NCBI GenBank assembly: GCA_014859075.1
Contig: JACUUW010000033.1
Coordinates: 1 to 13,208 of the forward strand
From: Desulforudis sp.
Lineage (GTDB): Bacteria; Bacillota; Desulfotomaculia; Desulfotomaculales; Desulforudaceae
Length of the DNA stretch: 13,208 nt
Reading direction: 5' to 3'
The number at the start of each line of letters is the position of its first letter. The first letter of the stretch is position 1. This document shows, piece by piece, positions 1 to 6,409 of this stretch. The notes below the pieces were generated by a model. It ran no database searches and had not been told where the DNA came from. It saw only the letters and a list, made by a program, of their open reading frames with translations. Made by a program: the position numbers and the translations under genes.

Positions 1-529
1 CGAGGAACAGGGTCAACTCTTCGGTGTGACGGGTGAGGAAGTCTTCGGCATCCTCGCCCAGGAAGAAGATAGCGAAGGCCTGAAGGGAGAAACGGATTCC
101 CCGGCCCAGCAGGGAACCCCAGAACACCAATCGGACGGGGACGCCGAAAACGCCGGAGGCGATTGTGAAGACCTTGTACGGCACCGGGGTCAAGGCGGCG
201 AGACCGACCGCCCAACCACCGTAGCGTTGAAACCAATGTTCAACGTTTTTGATTCTCCCGGCCGAGACAAAACGTTCCAGCAGGGGGCGACCGGCTTTGA
301 GACCCAGCCAGCGCCCAAACAGACCCCCCGCGGTCGAGGAAAGGGTGGCGGCAAGCGCGTACAGAGGGGCGAGGGTGGGGTTGAAGAGCGACATCGGGAT
401 CAGGAGCACCTCGGGGAAGACGGGCAAAAAGGAAGCCTCGGCAAAGGTCAGGACAATCAAGCCCCAGATGCCGTATTCCGCCAGGAACGGGCCGACCTCC
501 TTGAAAAGGCCGCCCAACAAAGCCTCCAC
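1..529 (-). CDS. YqaA/DedA-type (VTT domain) membrane protein, 3' end cut by window
   Basis: The minus strand reads 176 residues from a GTG at 529 to the window edge, which is nearly the whole length of a small YqaA-type protein (about 190-200 aa). It is hydrophobic throughout, with an acidic residue in the first membrane segment (FAEASFLPVFPE, residues 29-40), then a pro-rich re-entrant-type motif (TPVPYK, 114-119) followed by IASGVF, and a GRGIRF motif near 142-147. These are hallmarks of the VTT/SNARE-associated DedA superfamily, most like the YqaA branch. Family knowledge: DedA-type proteins are polytopic membrane proteins linked to lipid flipping and membrane homeostasis; the substrate here is unknown. 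The GTG start is chosen because AGGAAGG lies nine bases upstream. The gene has its own promoter (742-770), so it need not be co-transcribed with the kinase upstream of it. Confidence 0.85.
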   Translation of the reverse strand, partial: MEALLGGLFKEVGPFLAEYGIWGLIVLTFAEASFLPVFPEVLLIPMSLFNPTLAPLYALAATLSSTAGGLFGRWLGLKAGRPLLERFVSAGRIKNVEHWFQRYGGWAVGLAALTPVPYKVFTIASGVFGVPVRLVFWGSLLGRGIRFSLQAFAIFFLGEDAEDFLTRHTEELTLFL

Positions 530-735
530 TGCGTCACACCTTCCTGTGACTCCCGGTCTCGGCCCGGTGGCTGCCGCCGGCCCCCCGGCGTCAGCCGGAA
601 GTGTGCACAGGGTGAGCGGCGTGGCACGGTTGCGTGCGCTGTTCCAGGCGTTTCGAGGCAGGTTCCGGGGTGAGCCCCCGACCGGGGTGTAGACAGCCTG
701 CGCTTGGAACCCGGGGGTATTGCGATTGCGTTTCA
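530..735 (-). promoter_or_regulatory. Long GC-rich 5' leader of the YqaA-type gene
   Basis: The predicted transcription start is near 735, which leaves about 205 nt before the start codon, far more than a ribosome binding site needs. The leader RNA contains several local stems: a GGTTCC/GGAACC pairing, a CCCC-GGTC-GGGG hairpin, a CCGGC-TGAC-GCCGG hairpin and the loop-borne ribosome binding site. I compared it by eye with cobalamin, TPP, c-di-GMP and M-box consensus elements and found no convincing match. I see no protein-coding signal in this stretch. Confidence 0.4.
533..550 (-). promoter_or_regulatory. Hairpin presenting the YqaA-gene ribosome binding site in its loop
   Basis: On the minus strand the sequence is GTCACA-GGAAGG-TGTGAC, a perfect 6-bp stem whose six-base loop is the Shine-Dalgarno core. 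It sits three bases before the GTG start at 529. A stem this close to the start could slow initiation or could be a docking point for a regulator; which one cannot be told from sequence. Confidence 0.6.
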
Positions 736-741
736 CACTGG

Positions 742-770
742 ATTCTACATCCACCGCGGTTGTAATGCAA
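742..770 (-). promoter_or_regulatory. Sigma-A-type promoter for the YqaA-type gene
   Basis: On the minus strand TTGCAT (765-770) and TAGAAT (742-747) are separated by exactly 17 bases. Each hexamer matches the housekeeping consensus at four or five positions. It lies in the gap after the histidine kinase stop codon and points at the YqaA-type gene. Confidence 0.6.
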
Positions 771-826
771 CAGTTGTTTTACGTAAGGAGCAGCCCGCTT
801 TGACTCTTGGCGCGAACGCCGGTGGC

Positions 827-3127
827 TCAATCCGGCGGCGGGATGTTGAAGCGGACGTGGAAAGTGGTGCCGTTGGGACCGGTTTCAGGCGCTACGGTGG
901 CGTTGTGCCGGTGGGCGATGCTGTGGCACACCGCCAAACCCAGGCCGGTGCCGCTCTCCTTTGTGGTGAAAAAAGGAGTGCCCAGTTTGTTCAGGAATTC
1001 GTCCGGAATTCCGGGACCCTGATCTTCGACCTGCAGTACCACCGCGCCGTCATCCAGGGCGGTCCTGATGGTTAATATCCCGTGTGCTTCCATTGCCTCC
1101 AGCCCGTTGCGGACCAGGTTCAGGATCAACTGGCGGATTTCCTTTTCGTCCAGCAACAGGTCGGGGACTTCCGCGAGCTGGATGTTGACGTCCTTGTCGC
1201 TCTTCCGGGCATCGGCGGCGATCATCGGCATTAGAGCTTGGATGACCTTATTGAGGTTAAGCTGCTGCTTGTCCACGGTTTTGTTTTTGGCCAGTGAAAG
1301 GTATTCGGAGATGATGGCGTTGGCCCGGTCCAGCTCCTGGATTACCAGGTCGAAGTAACACCGGTGCTGGGGGCGTTCCTCTTTCTCACCGAGAAGCTGG
1401 ATAAAACCGCGGGCTGAGGTCATCGGGTTTCTGATTTCGTGAGCGATTCCGGCGGCCATTTCCCCGATGAGGTCCAGCCGGTCCAGGCGGACCATTTCCC
1501 TTTCCAGGTGCCTCTGCTCGGTTATGTCCTGGATAACGTTGAGCAGACATTCCTCACCGCCGATGTCAATGATTTCGGTGGAAACAAGTCCGGTGCGCTC
1601 CGCCCCGGGCCACGTTTTGAATTTGACCTCTTGAGCCTGCACTTCCCTCTGTTCGGCAAGGATTTCGACCCAATGCGGGTGGTTTTCCAGCGCCGCGTCC
1701 AATCCCAATTCCGAGGCGGTCCGGCCCACTGTCTCTTCACGGGTGCATCCCATCACTCTCGAAAAGGCGGCGTTGACGTCCACGAAACGCCCGTCTTCAG
1801 CCCTGGTGATGGTCATCAGTACCGGGCTGCAATTGAAGGCCTTGGAGAACCGCTCCTCCGAGAGACGCAGTGCTTCCGCGGTCCGTTCCTGCTCGGTGAT
1901 GTCGTGGATCACGCCCAGAAGGTAGAAGAAGTTGCCCGTATCGTCAAGGACCGGTGTCAGCGTGGTTTCACAGATTTTGATACCGTCCGGGGTCTCGATG
2001 AATTCGGCGTAGCGAATGGTCCTTTTCAAGCTTAGTGCCTCCCGGTACTTCCCGGTAACGTACCTGGCGTGTTCCTCCGGAAGGACTTGCTGAGGAGTCT
2101 TGCCGATGACCTCCTCCCGCTTCATTCCCATGGTCTTCAGGTAGGAGTTGCTCACCGTAACCACCCGGTAGACCTCGTCGGGCTCGACCCGAACCAGGAA
2201 GAGAAGATCGTTGGCCATGTCGTGGATGAGTGAGAGGCGGTGCTCGCTGATTTTCAGGGCTTCCTCGGTTTTTCTCTTCTTGGTGACGTCCAGGCTCTGA
2301 CTGAGAATACAATCGTGGCCGTCCAGAACCACCTGTGCGGCGGAAACGAGCCAGATCCGCTCCTGCCCCGATTTTGTTCGGACGACCAGCTCAGAAGGCT
2401 GGGTGTTTTCCAACAACCGTTCGGCCACGAGCCGCCGTTCTTCAGGGCCGGGGAGAATACCCAGTTCACTGATGGTCTTGCCGATCACCTCGTCCCGGTC
2501 ATAGCCCAGGAGGCTTGTCCAGACCCGGTTTACGTCAACGATACGGCCGTCGTCCATGGTTGCGATGCAGGTGGGATTGGGACTGGCGTGAAAGGCGGTG
2601 CCAAAGCGTTCCTCAGACAGACGGAGAGCCTTCTCGGCCCGTTTCCGTTCGGTGATGTCCCGGAAGAATACCGCCAGACCCTGGGGAGATGAATAGACGT
2701 GGTATTCATACCAGTATCCGGTGTAATCGCTCCTCACTTCAAGGTGCGCGGACACTTTGAGGACCATTGCCTTGCGCAGTTCATGGTACAGTTCTGTGCC
2801 TACGAAGGAGGGGTGGAGATCCCAGATGTGTTTACCGACCAGTTCCCGGCGCGGCTTCAGCAAAATCTGCGCCGCGGCGTCGTTCACGTAGGTGCAGCGC
2901 CACTGTTCATCAAGGGCGAAAAAAGCGTCGGTGATGCTTTCAAGAATAACAGCCCTTTCGCAATTCACTGTTTGTGGTTCTCTGCCCGCCCGCCGGTGGA
3001 CGGCCTCCTTTCTCAACTCACCGGGCGACCGGCTGTGGTTGTAACTCAAGTGCAAGAACCTCCAACAGTCATTTAACGGGGAAAGCCCGCCGCAAGGTGC
3101 CTGTTTCGGGGTTTTACGGCAGACCAT
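827..3127 (-). CDS. Cytoplasmic four-PAS sensor histidine kinase
   Basis: A 766-residue kinase with no membrane segment, so it probably senses a cytoplasmic or diffusible signal. The layout is an N-terminal stretch with no recognised domain (1-55), then four PAS/PAC units at about 56-160, 170-285, 295-415 and 422-537, each ending in a DITE/DVTK-type linker. A HisKA dimerisation domain follows with the phosphoacceptor His563 (GIAHEIRNPMT), then an HATPase domain with N-box (LILNLVRNGLEAM, Asn674), G1 box (EDQGPGIP) and G2 box (GTGLGL). The catalytic half resembles the sporulation kinases KinA/KinE, but the family is too broad to name a target. The ATG at 3127 is favoured because AAAGGAG lies about nine bases upstream; a GTG at residue 54 would start right before PAS1 but has no good ribosome binding site. 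No response regulator is adjacent, so it is an orphan kinase in this window. Confidence 0.93.
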   Translation of the reverse strand: MVCRKTPKQAPCGGLSPLNDCWRFLHLSYNHSRSPGELRKEAVHRRAGREPQTVNCERAVILESITDAFFALDEQWRCTYVNDAAAQILLKPRRELVGKHIWDLHPSFVGTELYHELRKAMVLKVSAHLEVRSDYTGYWYEYHVYSSPQGLAVFFRDITERKRAEKALRLSEERFGTAFHASPNPTCIATMDDGRIVDVNRVWTSLLGYDRDEVIGKTISELGILPGPEERRLVAERLLENTQPSELVVRTKSGQERIWLVSAAQVVLDGHDCILSQSLDVTKKRKTEEALKISEHRLSLIHDMANDLLFLVRVEPDEVYRVVTVSNSYLKTMGMKREEVIGKTPQQVLPEEHARYVTGKYREALSLKRTIRYAEFIETPDGIKICETTLTPVLDDTGNFFYLLGVIHDITEQERTAEALRLSEERFSKAFNCSPVLMTITRAEDGRFVDVNAAFSRVMGCTREETVGRTASELGLDAALENHPHWVEILAEQREVQAQEVKFKTWPGAERTGLVSTEIIDIGGEECLLNVIQDITEQRHLEREMVRLDRLDLIGEMAAGIAHEIRNPMTSARGFIQLLGEKEERPQHRCYFDLVIQELDRANAIISEYLSLAKNKTVDKQQLNLNKVIQALMPMIAADARKSDKDVNIQLAEVPDLLLDEKEIRQLILNLVRNGLEAMEAHGILTIRTALDDGAVVLQVEDQGPGIPDEFLNKLGTPFFTTKESGTGLGLAVCHSIAHRHNATVAPETGPNGTTFHVRFNIPPPD

Positions 3128-3289
3128 TGTTAAATCTCCTTTTATTTAACATCACGGTGCCGGTTGATACAACGGGCTTAAAATGCAAGATACGGTCGGA
3201 TGTTGGTGAGATTTGTCCAGCCACGCCGGCAGGATCATGTCGTCGGCGGTGGATGGAATCCGGGTGGAGTCGGAGTAACCGCTGGGCCG

Positions 3290-3658
3290 GCGGTTCATCG
3301 GCCGGCCGCGGAAGAGCCTGGCCTTCAGCTTGGTTTTGAACGCTTGGCGCCGTTGTGCTGTAAGGAAGCGGGGCATCGAAGACGTGGAACGCTTGGTGTC
3401 GACCCTCACCGCCGAGGAACGCCGCCGCATTGTGGACGTGTTGCAGGACTGGCGATTCGAGGTGGTCGGCCCCAACTCCTGGACGGCTGTCCAGGTGACG
3501 GCCGGCGGGGTGGACGTGCGGAACGTCAGCCCTCGCACCATGGAATCGACTGGTGCCCGGTCTCTATTTCGCCGGTGAGGTCGTCGACATTGACCGCGAC
3601 TGCGGCGGGTTTAACCTGCAGTAGGCCTGGTCCTCGGGCTGGGTGGCCGGTCGTCGCC
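3290..3658 (+). pseudogene. Decayed 3' end of a BaiN/HI0933-type FAD-dependent oxidoreductase
   Basis: Only the C-terminal third of the flavoprotein can be read, and it needs several repairs. A short conserved part (RPRKSLAFSLVLNA) begins near 3300. Another frame then gives KEAG and RGIEDVERL. VTAGGVDVRNVSPRTMES follows up to about 3549. After a frameshift (two bases appear lost at about 3549) comes LVPGLYFAGEVVDID, then GGFNLQ. A TAG at 3622-3624 stands where family members have Trp (NLQ-W-AWSSGWVAG). VTAGGV, PRTMES, GLYFAGE and GG(Y/F)NLQ are the diagnostic C-terminal motifs of this family. The FAD-binding N-terminus is absent, so no functional product is expected. The minus-strand DUF5320 gene overlaps its last 48 bases. 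Confidence 0.88.
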
Positions 3659-3844
3659 GGTGCCACGGACCCGGCCTTGTCCCAGGCCGGATCCCTTGCC
3701 ACGTCCGGGACCGTGGCCGGCGCCACACGGACCACGACCCTTCCCGCCACTGGCGCCGGACCCTTGTCCCTGTCCCCGGCCGCCGCCGTTCCCCTGCTGT
3801 CTTGGGCCCTGTCCCCGGGGCCCGGTTCCGTCACCTCTGGGCAT
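3611..3844 (-). CDS. DUF5320-family glycine-rich small protein
   Basis: A 77-residue protein starting MPRGDGTGPRGQGP, the signature start of DUF5320 proteins, followed by a low-complexity Gly/Arg/Gln stretch. Family knowledge: such genes are often found near dinitrogenase iron-molybdenum cofactor (NifX/NifB-type) domain proteins and Mrp-type ATPases, and the function is unknown. The usual TGRG-x-G-x-C block after the start motif is not recognisable, and only one Cys (PCGAGHG) remains. The ATG at 3844 follows GGAGGTG by six bases, and an excellent promoter lies just upstream. From about residue 62 the reading frame is simply the antisense of the flavoprotein pseudogene, so the original C-terminus has probably been replaced by read-through into eroded DNA. 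No NifB/Mrp partner is present in the window. Confidence 0.75.
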   Translation of the reverse strand: MPRGDGTGPRGQGPRQQGNGGGRGQGQGSGASGGKGRGPCGAGHGPGRGKGSGLGQGRVRGTGDDRPPSPRTRPTAG

Positions 3845-3876
3845 GTGTTACACCTCCGTTTCCTTGAGTTAGAAAT

Positions 3877-3905
3877 ATAATAGTCTTTATATGAGCATAT
3901 GTCAA
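3877..3905 (-). promoter_or_regulatory. Near-consensus sigma-A promoter for the DUF5320 gene
   Basis: On the minus strand a perfect TTGACA (3900-3905) and TATTAT (3877-3882, five of six matches) are 17 bases apart. Transcription would start about 25 bases before the ATG at 3844. This is the strongest promoter in the window and stands in an unusually AT-rich island. Confidence 0.85.
3889..3900. promoter_or_regulatory. Candidate operator: ATATG-AG-CATAT inverted repeat
   Basis: A perfect 5+5 bp inverted repeat with a two-base centre lies between the -35 and -10 boxes of the DUF5320 promoter and touches the -35 box. This is the classic position for a repressor that excludes RNA polymerase, and an otherwise near-consensus promoter would need one. 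The half-sites are AT-rich, as with ArsR/SmtB-type sites, but the regulator cannot be identified from the sequence. Confidence 0.4.
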
Positions 3906-3919
3906 TAAATAATTTGGAG

Positions 3920-3966
3920 GCGGGGCTGCCAGGGATTGTCCAGTCCCGTTGGAATGCAGGCCCCGC
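3920..3966 (-). terminator. Possible terminator after the YfcE-like gene
   Basis: GCGGGGC (3920-3926) and GCCCCGC (3960-3966) form a perfect 7-bp outer stem with a smaller GGGA/TCCC stem inside. It begins five bases after the phosphoesterase stop codon. On the minus strand it is followed by an AT-rich stretch (CTCCAAATTATTTATTG) rather than a clean T run, so efficiency is doubtful. Confidence 0.4.
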
Positions 3967-3970
3967 GGCG

Positions 3971-4513
3971 CTAGTTCCGTTTCAGGGTCTGTGTGAGAAA
4001 CGGTTCTTTGCTATGCAGGTCGTTGACGCTGACTTCGGTTTTTCGGGGTTCGATGCCGAAAACGGCGTAGCTGGGGGCGTGGCCCTTCTTGTCCTGGGAC
4101 TTCAGGTGGCCGGGGTTGACCCAGAGCACCCCGTCCACCAGCTCGGCGGCCGGGACGTGGGTGTGGCCGTAGGCCACGATGTTTACTTTGTGTGCGGCGG
4201 CCAGTTCCCGGGGGTCGGGGTCTTCCGGACGGTCGTTTTCGTGTACTTCCGCCGTGTGCGTGAAAAGCACCCTGAAACCCCGGAAGTGACGGAGCAAACG
4301 GTTGGGAACGGTGCGGTCCTGGTACTGTGGGGCGTACACCCCCGGCACGGTCAGGACGTCAACGGCGACCATTTTCTTGGCGGCTTCTGCATCTTCCCAT
4401 TCATCCCCGAGGTGTACCAGTATGTCCACGCCGTGATCCCGCACAAGCTGCAGCACCGCCTCTCTCAGATTTTCCAGTTCGCCGTGCGTATCGCTGATTA
4501 AGCCGATCTTCAT
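3971..4513 (-). CDS. YfcE/MJ0936-like metallophosphoesterase
   Basis: A 180-residue calcineurin-type phosphoesterase. Visible motifs are ISDTHG (Asp8, His10), HLGDE (Asp36), FTHT (His86) and YGHTH (His117, His119), which together make the usual two-metal site of YfcE-like phosphodiesterases. The position normally read as GNCD/GNHD, which supplies a metal-binding Asn, is GVYAP here (58-62), and the usual NPGS is NPGH. The ATG at 4513 was chosen among three nearby ATGs because AAAGGA lies eight bases upstream and the family begins at MKIGLISDTHG. A longer upstream reading frame exists but runs through the promoter. The gene appears monocistronic, with its own extended -10 promoter. The substrate is unknown; the family hydrolyses phosphodiesters in vitro. 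Confidence 0.88.
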   Translation of the reverse strand: MKIGLISDTHGELENLREAVLQLVRDHGVDILVHLGDEWEDAEAAKKMVAVDVLTVPGVYAPQYQDRTVPNRLLRHFRGFRVLFTHTAEVHENDRPEDPDPRELAAAHKVNIVAYGHTHVPAAELVDGVLWVNPGHLKSQDKKGHAPSYAVFGIEPRKTEVSVNDLHSKEPFLTQTLKRN

Positions 4514-4547
4514 TTCCATCATCCTTTCTGTGCCGGTAGACTCTTTT

Positions 4548-4556
4548 ATTGTACCA
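4548..4556 (-). promoter_or_regulatory. Extended -10 promoter of the YfcE-like gene
   Basis: The minus strand reads TGGTACAAT, that is a TGn extension plus a TACAAT -10 box, about 35 bases before the start codon at 4513. No good -35 box lies at the usual distance, as is normal for extended -10 promoters. The ten bases ATGGTACAAT recur exactly at the cupin promoter (9229-9238). Confidence 0.6.
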
Positions 4557-4604
4557 TGAAATTCCCGGACTTCTTCAGTGTCCCTTTGGTCACAGGTGCC
4601 GGAT

Positions 4605-4784
4605 TCAGAAGCCAAGCAGCGTATGCACTTCCAGCAGCTTGCCGGCCATGAGCACCACGCTGGCGACCAGGAAGACACGGATCCATTTGTCGCCCTTGGA
4701 TACCACGAAAACGCCGCCCAGATAAGCGCCGGCGGCATTCCCGGCGGCCAGGGCGCCGCCGAGAAGCCAGTGCACGTTGCCGCT
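4605..4784 (-). pseudogene. C-terminal fragment of a TauE/SafE (TSUP) permease
   Basis: About 60 residues are recognisable: WLLGGALAAGNAAGAYLGG, then FVVSKGDKWIRVFLVASVVL and a final KLLEVHTLLGF. This is the last two-helix repeat of the TSUP family (usually about 250 aa), whose members export or import sulfite, sulfonates and similar anions. The N-terminal three quarters are gone. The open frame runs on upstream to 4889 but that part is hydrophilic and unlike TSUP, so the junction is near 4784. No start codon or ribosome binding site belongs to it, so it is taken as a non-functional remnant. Confidence 0.78.
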
Positions 4785-5097
4785 GAACTCCTGGTCCCGG
4801 TCCTGCTTCTTAGTCCTGTCTATTAAGGGCTGCAAACCGAAACCACGGCCCACGTGGTTACCACTCCCCTGTGGTACTTGATATGCCAACTAAACTGGTT
4901 GCATCTTATGGGGGCGGCCTAATCTCCCGTCAAGTAGAAAGTGCGGAAGTCGTTTACTGGAGGATAATGGTGGACGAGGCAGGAACAACCGGGATTGAAG
5001 CAGAATGTGGCGTGTGGTGGGAGTTCTTTTCACTCAAGTAGTCCTCGGAGACGAACGAGTAAATATGCAGACACGATTGCAGAAAGGATGATTTCCG
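4785..5097. other. Non-coding gap with inverted elements and only weak ORFs
   Basis: The stretch between the TSUP remnant and the stalk-domain gene holds no convincing gene. A 24-codon plus-strand ORF at 4967-5041 (MVDEAGTTGIEAEC, ending FFSLK) is preceded by GGAGG, but only three bases before the ATG, and looks like chance or a leader. TTGCAT at 4901 has only a 15-base-spaced TAATCT as partner, too weak to call a promoter. The GTGGT/ACCAC array at 4841-4876 is listed separately. Confidence 0.5.
4841..4876. repeat. Array of four alternating ACCAC/GTGGT inverted elements
   Basis: AACCACG (4841-4847) pairs perfectly with CGTGGTT (4853-4859) around five bases. TACCAC (4859-4864) pairs with GTGGTA (4871-4876) around six bases. 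The inner GTGGT and ACCAC also face each other across a single T. The same 5-mer therefore occurs four times in alternating orientation within 36 bp and can fold in mutually exclusive ways. There is no adjoining T run, so it is not a plain terminator. Confidence 0.7.
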
Positions 5098-5127
5098 ATC
5101 AGCCGTGCGGGAAAGCTCGGAAACTGT

Positions 5128-6387
5128 TTGCTGGGTGTAATGTGTGCGGGTTTGTTGTGCGCCGCCGGCCTTTCGCCGGCGGAGGCGACCTCCGGTCATA
5201 ACGTGAATATCGTCATCAACGGCCGGACGGTTGTTATCCCGGCGCACGACCAGCCGGCCTTCATCAGTGACGACCGGACCTACGTGCCGGTAAGGGTCGT
5301 TAGCGAGAATCTCGGCTCCAGGGTGGACTGGCGGTTTGAGACCAGGCAGGTCGTCATCACCAGCCCCGCCGGTACGCCGGCGGTATCGGACCGCTCCGGG
5401 GGCCCGCAGCAGGAAGTGGAGCTGGTCGTGGACGGTCGGGTGATCCCCCCGGATCTGGGGCAGCCGTTCATCACCCCGGCGGGGCGGACGGTGCTGCCGT
5501 TGCGGGCGGTCGGTGAGGCGCTCGACTGTGAGGTGCACTGGGACGGGGCCGAACGCCTGGTGGCGATCACCGCCCGGCGGCAACCGCTCCCCCCGCCCAG
5601 CCGCGGCGATGCGCGGGACCCGCTGCCAACCCCGTCAGGGGGCTTGCTCTACGAATTGGCCGGTTACCGAACCAACCTGCGTTTGCTGGACGGTACGTTG
5701 ACCAATTCCGCCGCACTCCTTGGCAAAGAAGAATCCGATTTCAGCGGTGCGGAACTGGAGCATCTTACAACGCTTCTGGGACAGCTACAGCGGTACGACC
5801 AGCAGGTCAAGCTGCCCGACGGGCGTGTGTGGGCCACCGCGGACGTGACCATCCAGGGTCCGGCGATCGCCACGGCCGACCAACTGCAAGCCTGTGTAAC
5901 CGAACGGGGAGTGACGATCCCGGACGGCTTGGCGGACTTGTACCTGGAGATCGGCGCCGAGTACGGCATTCGGGGCGACCTGGCTTTCGCCCAGGCGGCG
6001 AAGGAAACCAATTACTGGCAGTATACCGGCCTGGTGCAGCCGGACCAGTATAATTATTGCGGGCTGTGGGCTACCGGCAGCCCGTTGACCGGCGGAGAGT
6101 CGCTGAACGGGGCCGACCCCGGCCTGGTGCGCCTGGAGCCCGGCAGACACGGGGCGACCTTCGCCTCCCCGGAAATCGGGGTGGAGGCGCATATCCAGCA
6201 CCTGTATGCGTACGCCACCACGGACCCGCTGCCCCCGGGCAAGGTTCTGTTGAGCCCCCGGTTCAATCTGGTGCAGCGCGGCTGCGCGCCCACCTGGCAG
6301 GGGCTGAACGCCCGCTGGGCGGTCCCCGGGACCACCTACGGCCAGAGCGTCATCCATGACTACTGGGTCGATGCGCTGGGACGATAG
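5128..6387 (+). CDS. Secreted stalk-domain protein with GH73-type glucosaminidase domain
   Basis: 419 residues from a TTG at 5128. A hydrophobic export segment (about 2-20, cleavage likely after PAEA) is followed by two copper-amine-oxidase N-terminal-type stalk repeats (about 26-78 and 96-150; markers VPVRVVSE and LPLRAVGE), now understood as wall or surface-binding modules. Then comes a Pro-rich linker (152-170), a region with no recognised domain (172-240), and a glucosaminidase-like catalytic domain (about 258-415). It has FAQAAKETNYW with the candidate acid Glu293, a NYCGLWATG block and GVEAHIQHLYAYA. The family cleaves the GlcNAc-beta-1,4-MurNAc bond of peptidoglycan, so a wall-remodelling or spore-related role is likely. 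The start is uncertain: from this TTG the signal lacks basic residues and a good ribosome binding site, while an in-frame upstream stretch with Arg and Lys begins after a TGA at 5089. The gene converges with the Fe-S gene, 22 bases apart. Confidence 0.88.
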   Translation: MLGVMCAGLLCAAGLSPAEATSGHNVNIVINGRTVVIPAHDQPAFISDDRTYVPVRVVSENLGSRVDWRFETRQVVITSPAGTPAVSDRSGGPQQEVELVVDGRVIPPDLGQPFITPAGRTVLPLRAVGEALDCEVHWDGAERLVAITARRQPLPPPSRGDARDPLPTPSGGLLYELAGYRTNLRLLDGTLTNSAALLGKEESDFSGAELEHLTTLLGQLQRYDQQVKLPDGRVWATADVTIQGPAIATADQLQACVTERGVTIPDGLADLYLEIGAEYGIRGDLAFAQAAKETNYWQYTGLVQPDQYNYCGLWATGSPLTGGESLNGADPGLVRLEPGRHGATFASPEIGVEAHIQHLYAYATTDPLPPGKVLLSPRFNLVQRGCAPTWQGLNARWAVPGTTYGQSVIHDYWVDALGR

Positions 6388-6409
6388 ATTGGGGCTTGCA
6401 ATCAAACAG

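Noticed and set aside
26..673. 215-residue plus-strand ORF at the left edge
   Set aside because: It is the antisense shadow of the YqaA-type gene, whose minus-strand frame has clear membrane segments and family motifs. The plus-strand product is low-complexity Gly/Glu/Arg.
530..735. Known riboswitch in the YqaA leader
   Set aside because: Fragments such as GCCACCGGG and GAGTCACAGGAAGG recall parts of cobalamin riboswitches, but the ordered core boxes are missing.
704..2692. Several plus-strand ORFs of 60-198 residues
   Set aside because: All lie antisense to the four-PAS histidine kinase and have no start signals or family features.
3144..3172. TTGTAT-17-TTAAAT promoter in front of the histidine kinase
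   Set aside because: The implied transcription start (about 3137) falls inside the kinase ribosome binding site, so the transcript could not be translated from 3127.
4514..4738. 75-residue N-terminal extension of the YfcE-like ORF
   Set aside because: It overlaps the TSUP remnant in another frame and the gene's own promoter, has Trp/Cys-rich shadow composition, and the family starts at MKIGLISDTHG.
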